A DNA stretch of 64,000 nucleotides from Labilithrix sp. (lineage in GTDB: Bacteria > Myxococcota_A > Polyangia > Polyangiales > Polyangiaceae): assembly GCA_019637225.1 (NCBI GenBank), contig JAHBWC010000006.1, positions 62,001 to 126,000 on the forward strand. The letters are read 5' to 3'. The notes below the pieces were generated by a model. The model was not told where the DNA came from. It did no database searches and was given only the letters and a program-made list of their open reading frames with translations. This document shows positions 57,226-64,000 of this stretch, one piece after another. Position numbers and translations under genes: made by a program. Numbering within the stretch: the first letter of the stretch is position 1; every line of letters begins with the position of its first letter.

Positions 57226-58446
57226 ATGGTCACCTCCACACCCGCGCGCGCCCTCATCGCTCTCGTCGTCCTCGCATCGGCATCCGGATGCGGATTCTTC
57301 CGCCGCCTCGCCGGCAACGACACCATCAGCCTGGAGAAGGCCGAGGTGAAGTCGATGGCCGTCGATCTCCGGCGCCAGAACAAGACGATCTGCCCGCGTG
57401 AGCCGGTGCAGATGGCGGTGTTCGCGGAGATCGTCCTCGAGGGCGACAAGAGCGCGAAGCAGGTCGAGACCTTTACGGGCCACAGCGACGCGAACAAGAA
57501 CGACAAGCTCGACTTCGTCGACTTCGCGTTCCACAGCGAGCAGGGCAAGTTCGATCGCGACGGCTGGTTCGCTCCCAACCCGAACCTCCTCGCGACCGCG
57601 GGCAAGGAGTTCGAGATCAAGAGCGTCTTCAAGCGCCGCCCCGACAAGTTCTCCTTCACGACGACCTACAAGCCCGACTACTCGTGCATCAAGGGCGCGG
57701 GCGGCAGCGCGGCGTCCGGATCGAGCGGCAACGGCGGCAACGAGGGTGCGGCCGGCAAGGACGGCTCGAGCGGCTCGACGTCCTCCAGCGGCGGCGGAGG
57801 CGGCGACGGCGGCACCGGAACGTCCGGCGGCGCGGGCGGCGACGGCGCGGCGGGCCCGCACCTCACGGCCTTCGCGACGGTCGTGAAGACGCCCTTCTAC
57901 GAGCGCCTCGTCGCGATCAGCATCCAGGGCGACGCCGATGACTTCCTCCTCGTTCCCGAGGGACAGCCCGTCACCATTCGCGCGACCGGCGGCGCCGGCG
58001 GCAACGGCGGACACGGCGGCGCCGGCGGGCGCGGCGGGCGCGGCGGCGGCGGCGGCCCCGGCGGGCAGGGCGGAAAGGGCGGGGCCGGCGGTCAGGGCGG
58101 CAACGGCGTGAGCAGCGGGCGGGGCCCGGGACGATCGATCTCGACCGCCAGCGTCACGCTTTGCCGACCTCGGCAGCCAGATCGCCTCGACGTGGGCGGC
58201 GGCAGCGCCGGCAGCGCCGGCGGCGGCGGTCGCGGCGGGAGCGCAGGCCCCGGCGGCAGCGGGATGACGCCGTCCGGCTCGAGCGGCCAGTCGCCGCCTC
58301 AGGCGCCGCGCGGCTCCGACGGAAGCGAAGGCCCGCAAGGCTCGGGCGGCGGCGGCGGCCGGCAGGGCTCGCCCGGCCGCGCGGCGGCGAAGCCCGGCGA
58401 CGTGAAGGACAAGTTCCACGGCTCGGCGGAGATCACGCTCCTGTGA
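57226..58446 (+). CDS. glycine-rich lipoprotein, possible frame disruptions near the C-terminus
   Basis: 406 residues from ATG 57226. The signal ends in a lipobox-like LASASGC (Cys about 22). A compact domain (about 30-155) precedes two collagen-like Gly-rich stretches (about 160-210 and 245-305) and a third (about 325-395), separated by a short beta segment (HLTAFATVVKTPFYERLVAI). Between 58,128 and 58,187 the reading frame makes odd peptide (RSISTASVTLCRPRQP), whereas the other two frames give more sensible pieces (GTIDLD, then RFADLGSQI). Several single-base changes that cancel out are possible. Probably a surface-exposed structural protein. Its stop overlaps the next gene. Confidence 0.65.
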   Translation: MVTSTPARALIALVVLASASGCGFFRRLAGNDTISLEKAEVKSMAVDLRRQNKTICPREPVQMAVFAEIVLEGDKSAKQVETFTGHSDANKNDKLDFVDFAFHSEQGKFDRDGWFAPNPNLLATAGKEFEIKSVFKRRPDKFSFTTTYKPDYSCIKGAGGSAASGSSGNGGNEGAAGKDGSSGSTSSSGGGGGDGGTGTSGGAGGDGAAGPHLTAFATVVKTPFYERLVAISIQGDADDFLLVPEGQPVTIRATGGAGGNGGHGGAGGRGGRGGGGGPGGQGGKGGAGGQGGNGVSSGRGPGRSISTASVTLCRPRQPDRLDVGGGSAGSAGGGGRGGSAGPGGSGMTPSGSSGQSPPQAPRGSDGSEGPQGSGGGGGRQGSPGRAAAKPGDVKDKFHGSAEITLL

Positions 58447-59867
58447 GCGACGAGCGACGCGTATCGCGGCGCGCCCTGCTCGGCGGCTTCGCGACGTTCC
58501 CGCTCATCGCCCTCGTGAGCTCGCCGTCGCTCATCGCGGCTTGCGGCTCGCGTCCGCCGGAGACGCCGCTCGCGCACCTCTACGGGCGCGAATGGGTGCA
58601 CGGCGCCTACAAGCTGTACTCGGGCAAGTACGCCGACGTGCAGACGTCCGCCGACGAGAGCAGCCAGGACGCGTACCGCGTGCTCGCGCAGAAGGGCATC
58701 GTCGCGCTCGACGCGCTCCAGTCGCGCGACGTCCCCTTCTTCGCGCGCGTCGACGACGGGGGCAGCGCCTTCTCGATCGAGCGGAAGGTGCCGGAGCGCC
58801 TGATGTTCACCGCGGGCATGAGCGACGCCGAGCGCAAAGCCGCCGAAGCCGCGTGGAAGAAGGCGCGCGACCATGTCCACACCGACTACGAGGAGATCCG
58901 TCGCCTCGACTGGACGCTCACGCGCCTGCTCGCGCAGCTCCAGCGCATTCGCAACGCGATCGAGGAAGGCCGGATCGAGCAGTACCGCCTCGTCGAGCAG
59001 CTCCTCGAGCTGAAGAAGGATCCGAAGGGCTTGCCCTACGAGCTCCCGTTCCAGGTGACGGCGGTCGACTACGAGGAGATCCTCGTCCTCCTGGTGGAGC
59101 GCCTCGAGGAGGACCGCGCCCACCTCGCGCAGATCGAGGCCGACATCATCGCGGTCGGCATGACCGTGCGCGCCACCGATGCGGGCTCGGCGACGCTCGC
59201 CGCGAGCATCCGGAAGGTGCTCCTCGCGGTCGTCGAGGACGGCGCCGTCCCCGCGCGTCCGCCGCTCTTCCCCGCCGACGAGGGCGAGAAGGCGAAGCTG
59301 CTCGGCGCCGGCAAGGAGCTCGTCGCGAAGATCGAGGCGAGCCCCGAGTACGCCAAGTGGCGCGCCGACGAGCGCGAGAAGAAGCTCGCTGCGGTCGGCG
59401 CCTTCCTCCAGGCGCTCGACGCGATGACGGGGCTGCCTACGTCGCGTGTCTACCGCACCGTTCTCGACGTGTGGCGCGGCGATCACGACTACCTCAACTA
59501 CCTCCAGACGATCGTCGCGATCGTCCCGCACGGCGGCAAGGTCGCCTTGGTGATCAACGAGGCCATCGAGTACACGCAGAAGGCGCGGAAGATCGCCGGC
59601 ACCGTGATGGCGACGGTCAACACCGTGAAGGGCGCCGGCTCGCTCTCCTCCGATGCGCTCGTCGCCGCGGCGACCGCGGCTGCCACGAAGGAGGCGAAGG
59701 GCCTCGTGCTCAATACGGCGTCCCGCTTCGCGGTCGAGCGCGCCGAGAAGCAGCTCTCCTTCTTCAAGGACAACGCCGAGGTCCAGAAGGTCACCGACGC
59801 CCTCGCGCAGACGGACTTCGTGCAGAAGGCGATGCCGACGCTCCCCGTCGGCATACCCAAGGGCTAG
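58443..59867 (+). CDS. Tat-type lipoprotein of unknown function
   Basis: 474 residues from GTG 58443 (GTGA overlap). The N-terminus has a twin-arginine motif (SRRALLGG) followed by a hydrophobic stretch and a lipobox Cys (LIAAC at about 30-34). This predicts export in folded form and lipid anchoring. The rest is mainly helical with Glu/Lys/Ala-rich segments (about 120-330) and a hydrophobic region (about 355-400, including TIVAIVPHGG). No enzymatic motif is recognised. Coupling to the Gly-rich lipoprotein suggests they work together at the envelope. Confidence 0.7.
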   Translation: MSDERRVSRRALLGGFATFPLIALVSSPSLIAACGSRPPETPLAHLYGREWVHGAYKLYSGKYADVQTSADESSQDAYRVLAQKGIVALDALQSRDVPFFARVDDGGSAFSIERKVPERLMFTAGMSDAERKAAEAAWKKARDHVHTDYEEIRRLDWTLTRLLAQLQRIRNAIEEGRIEQYRLVEQLLELKKDPKGLPYELPFQVTAVDYEEILVLLVERLEEDRAHLAQIEADIIAVGMTVRATDAGSATLAASIRKVLLAVVEDGAVPARPPLFPADEGEKAKLLGAGKELVAKIEASPEYAKWRADEREKKLAAVGAFLQALDAMTGLPTSRVYRTVLDVWRGDHDYLNYLQTIVAIVPHGGKVALVINEAIEYTQKARKIAGTVMATVNTVKGAGSLSSDALVAAATAAATKEAKGLVLNTASRFAVERAEKQLSFFKDNAEVQKVTDALAQTDFVQKAMPTLPVGIPKG

Positions 59868-59906
59868 CGGGCGTCCCTACTCCGGTCGAGACTGAAGAGA
59901 GAGAGA

Positions 59907-60070
59907 ATCGGGCACGGGCACGGGCACGGGCACGGGCACGTTGAAGACGAGAGGGCCGTTCGGCGGGGCCGTCGCCTCGTCTCGTCTCGTCTCGTCTCGT
60001 CTCGTCTCGTCTCGTCTCGTCTCGTCTCGTCTCCCGCGTGCCCGTGCCCGTGCCCGTGCCCGTGCCCGAT
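59907..60070. repeat. large hairpin of GGGCAC repeats enclosing eleven CTCGT repeats
   Basis: Left arm 59907-59940 is ATC, five GGGCAC units and G. Right arm 60037-60070 is its exact reverse complement (34 bp). The 96-bp loop contains a perfect 55-bp run of eleven CTCGT units (59976-60030). It lies between two convergent genes. It could act as a bidirectional transcription stop, and it should be unstable by slippage. Confidence 0.95.
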
Positions 60071-60158
60071 CTCCTCTCGCTCAGCGTCACCCTCAGCCTC
60101 AACTGAAGTCGGGACGCACCCCAGCCCCCAGCGCCCGGCCACGCTCTCGTGCGGCGGG

Positions 60159-61421
60159 TCAGCCCTCGCCGCGGACGCGCTTCACGACGGCGAGGACTTC
60201 CTCCTCCGTCATGATGTGGTCGAGCAGCTTCGCGGCCTTCAGGATCTCGGCGACGAGCGTCTCGTCGGACGGGATGTTGCGCTGCGCGAGCCAGTAGTTG
60301 ACGTTCGACGCGCCGCTCATGAAGCCGATGCAGATCTCCTGCGAGCGGCCGATCATGCCCGCCGGGACGCCGCTGTAGATCCGATCGGCGAGCCAGGTGT
60401 CGCCCTTGGCCATCGACTTGATGATGGCCGCCGCGTGCACGCCCGTCGCGGTGCGGAACGCGTCGCGACCGACCAGCGGATAGTTGATCGGGATGTCCCA
60501 GCGCACGGCGCCGGCGATCGTCTGGCAGTACTCGAGGAGCTTCGTCAGGTCCTGGCCCTCGAGCTGGCCGAGCAGCTTCAAGTTGAGGAGCAGGAGCTCC
60601 ATCTGCGCGTTGCCGACGCGCTCGCCGATGCCGAGGCCGGTCGCGTGGACGCGGTCGGCGCCGTACTCGAACGCCCAGATCGCGTTCTCGAGCGCGAGCC
60701 CGCGGTCGTTGTGCCCGTGCCAGTCGATGCCGATCTCCGCGCCGGTGCCGGCGACGACGTTGCGCGTGAACTGGATCAGGTTCCGGACGCCGTCGGGCGT
60801 CGCGTGACCGACGGTGTCGGAGAGGCAGAGGCGCGTCGCGCCGTGATCGATCGCGGTGCGGAAGAGCGTCGTCAGCACCTCGGGACGCGAGCGCGTCGTG
60901 TCCTCGGTCACGTAGGCGACGGGGAGACCCTCCTTGACCGCGACGTCGATCGCCTCGGCGCTCCGCTTGGCGATCAGGTTCACGTCCCAGTTCTCGGCGT
61001 ACTGGCGGATCGGCGACGAGCCGATGAACGCGTAGACCTCGACGGGGATGCCGGCGCGCTGCGAGACCTCGATCATCGGCGTGATGTCGCCGACCACCGT
61101 GCGGCCCGCGCACGCGATCTTGATCTTCATCTTGCAGTCGACGACCTCCTTGCAGATGCGGAGGACGTCCTCGAACGCGCGCTTGCTCGAGCCCGGCAGA
61201 CCGACGTCGGCCGCGTGGATCCCGAGGTCTTCCATGAGGTGGAGGATCTTGAGCTTCTCGTCGATTCCGGGATCGACGACGGACGGGTTCTGCAGGCCGT
61301 CACGCAGCGTCTCGTCGAAGAACGAGGCGTTCTTCGGCAGGATGCGACCCTTCCGATTCACCTCGTTCCAGTCGAAGACGAGGTTTCCGGCGCGATCGCC
61401 TTCCGTTGCGAAGTCCGACAT
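60159..61421 (-). CDS. LeuA-family acyltransferase (2-isopropylmalate/homocitrate synthase-like)
   Basis: 420 residues from ATG 61421. A TIM-barrel pyruvate-carboxyltransferase domain: the metal and substrate motif FFDETLRDGLQNPSV at the N-terminus, the catalytic-region strands (HAADVGLPGSSKRAFED), the metal-binding HGHNDRGLA, and the later GLGIGERVGNA. The C-terminal regulatory dimer domain of classical LeuA (about 120 more residues) is absent, so leucine feedback control is not expected. The N-terminus has a short extension. Whether it makes isopropylmalate, homocitrate or citramalate is not decided by visible residues. Stands alone and divergent from the regulator. Confidence 0.85.
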   Translation of the reverse strand: MSDFATEGDRAGNLVFDWNEVNRKGRILPKNASFFDETLRDGLQNPSVVDPGIDEKLKILHLMEDLGIHAADVGLPGSSKRAFEDVLRICKEVVDCKMKIKIACAGRTVVGDITPMIEVSQRAGIPVEVYAFIGSSPIRQYAENWDVNLIAKRSAEAIDVAVKEGLPVAYVTEDTTRSRPEVLTTLFRTAIDHGATRLCLSDTVGHATPDGVRNLIQFTRNVVAGTGAEIGIDWHGHNDRGLALENAIWAFEYGADRVHATGLGIGERVGNAQMELLLLNLKLLGQLEGQDLTKLLEYCQTIAGAVRWDIPINYPLVGRDAFRTATGVHAAAIIKSMAKGDTWLADRIYSGVPAGMIGRSQEICIGFMSGASNVNYWLAQRNIPSDETLVAEILKAAKLLDHIMTEEEVLAVVKRVRGEG

Positions 61422-61508
61422 GGGTTAGAGTATGCCACGAAGTCGGCGCCTCGGACGGCTCGCGAGACGCGTACCCCGACGCGGGCACCCCAAACGCGGG
61501 AGAGCGGG

Positions 61509-62627
61509 ATGGAACAGGCTGGGCTTGAGGCGGCGCGACTCTCGGTTGTTCAGCACGGCACGCGGGCGAGCTTTCGGCGGCGCGTCATGGATGCGATGCG
61601 TCAGCTCGTCCCCGCCTCGGGCGCGTTCGTGTGCTTCGGCACCGAGGACACGCGGGCCTACGGGGACTCCTCGCGGTTCGTCGACGGCTCCACGCGCGGT
61701 CTGAAATCGGACGGGACGACCCGGCTGACCCAGGCGTTCGGCTTCGAGACGAAGAGCGTCGTCGAGACGACGCGGCGCGTCTATCTCGCCAACGAGCTCT
61801 ATCCGGACGACGAGCGGATGAAGCTGCCCTATTTCGCGAACCACGCCGAGAGCGGGATGCAGCACGCGCTCCTGTTCTTCCTCCACGAAGGCGGCGTCCT
61901 CTTCGGGCTCGCCGGGCTCGAGCGCCGCGAGGCCGAGGGTGAGTTCACCCAGGCCGACGTCGAGAGGCTCGAGGCGCTCGGCCCCTTCGTCGCGGCCGGG
62001 GCGCGCGCGCAGATCGCGTACGACGAGCTCTCCCGTGAAGCGGTCGCGCTCCGCGCGTTCAGCAAGGTGAGCGGTACGCTCTTCGTCGTCGATCGCGAGC
62101 GCAAGAAGGTCATCTGGGCCGCCAACCGCGACCGCGGCGTCGACTGGGAGAGCGACGTCGTACCGATCGAGGAGCACGTCGTCGACGCCGCCGAGCAGTC
62201 GCTGCAGGCGCGCGCCAAGCAGGAGGCGCTCCCGACGCCGCCGCGCCTCCCGTCGGGAGCGGTCGTCGCCGTCGCGAAGATCGAGGGTGATCCGGTCTTC
62301 AACAACGCAAAATGCGCGATCTTGCGCGTGGAGCCGCAGGACAAGGCCGCGCCGATCGAGGGGCTCAGCAGGCGCGAGCGCGAGATCGCCCGCCTGCTCG
62401 TCGCCGGCTACAGCGGCGTGAACGTGGCGGCCATCTCGGGCCTCTCCGAGAACACCGTCCGCACCTACGTCCGCCGCCTCTATCAGAAGCTCGGCGTCGC
62501 GAACCGCGCGGACCTCGTGCGCAAGCTGATGTCGCCGGCCGAGGCGAAGTCGAGCGTCGCGCCGTCGTCGGTCATCTCGCCGCCGCCGGACTCCTCGCTG
62601 GTCGACGGAGACGACACGCTCGACTGA
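61509..62627 (+). CDS. GAF-like sensor regulator with LuxR-type HTH
   Basis: 372 residues from ATG 61509 with GGGAG ten bases upstream. The N-terminal about 200 residues look like a GAF-type ligand domain (SGAFVCFGTED, then HALLFFLHEGGVLFGLAGL). A second small domain follows (about 200-270). The C-terminal LuxR/FixJ helix-turn-helix (about 280-340) has LSRREREIARLLVAGYSGVNVAAI then SENTVRTYVRRLYQKLGV. The tail is Ser/Pro-rich. The ligand and targets are unknown. Divergent, with an 88-bp gap, from the LeuA-like gene, which is a candidate target. Confidence 0.82.
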   Translation: MEQAGLEAARLSVVQHGTRASFRRRVMDAMRQLVPASGAFVCFGTEDTRAYGDSSRFVDGSTRGLKSDGTTRLTQAFGFETKSVVETTRRVYLANELYPDDERMKLPYFANHAESGMQHALLFFLHEGGVLFGLAGLERREAEGEFTQADVERLEALGPFVAAGARAQIAYDELSREAVALRAFSKVSGTLFVVDRERKKVIWAANRDRGVDWESDVVPIEEHVVDAAEQSLQARAKQEALPTPPRLPSGAVVAVAKIEGDPVFNNAKCAILRVEPQDKAAPIEGLSRREREIARLLVAGYSGVNVAAISGLSENTVRTYVRRLYQKLGVANRADLVRKLMSPAEAKSSVAPSSVISPPPDSSLVDGDDTLD

Positions 62628-62722
62628 TCGGGCTCCGCGCGGCGGCCGGCCCGCGCCGCGCGGTTCCTCGCGTCGCCGGGCCCACGCCGTGGGTGGTCCG
62701 CGCGTCGCCCAGCCCGCGCCGC

Positions 62723-63469
62723 TCAGTGAAGCTCGGGATCGTCGATCTCGATGAAGATCGACTCGTCGTCGCTCGGCGCGCTTCGGCGAACGAACGCGAC
62801 GAGGGCCGCCCGCTTGGCCGGATCGAGGTCGGCGAGCTCCACGCCGAGGCCACGGAAGCCGCTCTCGTCGATGGCGCGCCGGACGACGACGTCGAAGTGC
62901 ATCCACTGGTCGCCCGCCCGCATCTCGATCCGGGCGCGCGTGCCGACGGGCAGCGGAAGGTCGGTCCGGATCGCCATCCCGTTCTCGGAGACGTCGCGCG
63001 TCATCGACGTCTTGCCGTCGAGGACGACCTCGAGCGAGAGCTTGAAGCGCTCCGAGGCGCGGCGCACCTTGTCGGTCGTCTTCGCCGCGGCCATCCCGGC
63101 GCGCTCGCGCACCTTGAGCTGGTGGACGAACTGCTCCCACTCCCGCGCGTGCGTGATCGGCCCCCAGAACTGGACTCCGGCCCCGGGGACTGCGCCTTCA
63201 CCCTTCGGCTGGCCCTCGGGCCGGTTGGTCACGTGGACGACCATCGCGTGGCCTGACACGACGGGCCCCGACGGCAAGAGGAGCTCGACCTTCATGAGCT
63301 GGCGCAGCGCCGGCGGCGAGTCGGTGCGAAGGAAGACGCCGCGGAAGCTCACGTCGTTCGTGAGCAGCTCGATCGACTGCCCCCGGCGGACCACCCGCGC
63401 GACGATCCGCGCCGGGTAGCGCGCCTCGCGCCGTTGCTCGGAGGTGCCCATGCCGCGAGTGTCGACCAC
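62723..63469 (-). CDS. tandem PilZ-domain protein
   Basis: 248 residues from GTG 63469 (ATG 63451 is the alternative). Two PilZ-type domains. The first (about 12-120) has RREARYPARIVARVV and NDVSFRGVFLRT, matching the RxxxR and (D/N)xSxxG binding motifs. The second (about 135-235) has ASERFKLSLEVV and TRDVSENGMAIRT, with the DxSxxG motif but a weaker Arg box. PilZ domains bind cyclic di-GMP. The first domain looks able to bind and the second less so. In myxobacteria such proteins affect motility and envelope traits, but the target is not evident here. Confidence 0.85.
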   Translation of the reverse strand: MVDTRGMGTSEQRREARYPARIVARVVRRGQSIELLTNDVSFRGVFLRTDSPPALRQLMKVELLLPSGPVVSGHAMVVHVTNRPEGQPKGEGAVPGAGVQFWGPITHAREWEQFVHQLKVRERAGMAAAKTTDKVRRASERFKLSLEVVLDGKTSMTRDVSENGMAIRTDLPLPVGTRARIEMRAGDQWMHFDVVVRRAIDESGFRGLGVELADLDPAKRAALVAFVRRSAPSDDESIFIEIDDPELH

Positions 63470-63482
63470 GGCTCGCTAGCGC

Positions 63483-64000
63483 TCAGCCGGTGCCGTAGAG
63501 GGACTCGGCGATCTTGAACGTCAGCGCCTCGAGGTCCTGGTACTGGGCACGGAGGCTCGTGAGATCGCCCTGCTGATCGATGAGCTCGCGGAGCCGGTTG
63601 CAGCTCTCGCGCGTGCGCTCGATCATCTCGCCGTCGACGAGGTCCTGGTAACCCTCGAGCGCGGCTTCGGTCGTGTAGAGCAAGGTCTCCGCCTGGTTGC
63701 GCACCTCGGCGAGCTCCTTGCGAACGGCGTCGGCGGCCTGGTGGCGCTCGCCCTCGCCGACGATGCGCTCGATCTCGTCCTTCGAGAGGCCGCTCGTCGG
63801 GGTGATGTTCATCTGCTGCGACCGGCCGGTGCCGAGGTCCTTCGCGTCGATCGAGACGACGCCGTTCGCGTCGATCCGGAAGGTCACGGAGATCTTCGGG
63901 ACGCCGCGCGGCGCGGGCGGGATGCCCGTGAGCTCGAAGCGCGCGAGGCTGCGGTTGTCCGCGGCCATCGGGCGCTCGCCCTGGAGGACGTGGATCGGGA
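63483..64000 (-). CDS. dnaK: DnaK (Hsp70) family chaperone, C-terminal part (5' end outside window)
   Basis: 172 residues up to the window edge. The substrate-binding domain shows GERPMAADNRSLARFELTGIPPAPRG, the typical DnaK beta-sandwich. It then has VSIDAKDLGTG, NITPTSGLSKDEIERIV and a helical lid (about 90-160). The C-terminus ends soon after the lid (ESLYGTG) without the usual acidic EEVD-like tail. This may be one of several DnaK paralogues rather than the housekeeping copy. The start and ATPase domain lie beyond 64,000. Confidence 0.93.
   Translation of the reverse strand, partial: PIHVLQGERPMAADNRSLARFELTGIPPAPRGVPKISVTFRIDANGVVSIDAKDLGTGRSQQMNITPTSGLSKDEIERIVGEGERHQAADAVRKELAEVRNQAETLLYTTEAALEGYQDLVDGEMIERTRESCNRLRELIDQQGDLTSLRAQYQDLEALTFKIAESLYGTG

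Overview
The window is about 70% GC, with long co-oriented operons joined by ATGA/GTGA stop-start overlaps, many lipoproteins, TPR proteins of the Glt/Agm gliding type, an AgmX-type C-terminal domain and tandem PilZ domains. This suggests a myxobacterium (Myxococcota, probably Polyangiales). Nothing here fixes genus or species.

Left part (1-10.8 kb): a tightly overlapping five-gene operon of secreted TPR proteins, lipoproteins and a small secreted protein resembles the GltC/D/E/F part of the gliding machinery. It follows the tail of an unrecognised gene. Next come a ferritin-like protein and a secreted esterase lipoprotein.

Centre (10.9-39.7 kb): a defence island built around a subtype I-G (formerly I-U) CRISPR-Cas locus. 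The cas operon runs right to left: csb1 (cas7), csb2 (cas5-cas6 fusion), cas3 with its HD domain at the C-terminus, a short cas8g, a cas4-cas1 fusion, and cas2. Beyond cas2 lie a leader and one uninterrupted array that I counted by hand as 194 repeats and 193 spacers (14,623-28,777). It is transcribed on the minus strand, so the oldest end is at low coordinates. That old end is a fossil bed: older repeat variants survive in blocks interrupted by a Fic-family gene, by a small-ORF plus nucleotidyltransferase pair, and by an IS21-type remnant. Isolated or degenerate repeats also lie left of fic, upstream of the cas operon, and, inverted, inside the last codons of addA. The base at one repeat edge switches once along the array, from G in the 61 older repeats to A in the 133 younger ones.

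Right part (39.7-64 kb): addAB (end-resection helicase-nucleases) reads into the island from the right. It is followed by a GltG/AgmX-like membrane protein, a heavy-metal RND efflux pair (adaptor and CzcA/CusA pump; no outer-membrane factor seen), and a papain-family lipoprotein with its own terminator. Then come an ftsE-ftsX-envC-like cell-wall hydrolysis operon, a glycine-rich lipoprotein with a Tat-type lipoprotein, a large hairpin repeat, a LeuA-family acyltransferase, a GAF-LuxR-type regulator, a tandem PilZ protein, and the 3' end of a dnaK-type gene running off the window.

All coordinates and the repeat count were read by eye. No database search was run, so family names rest on motifs, length and gene order.
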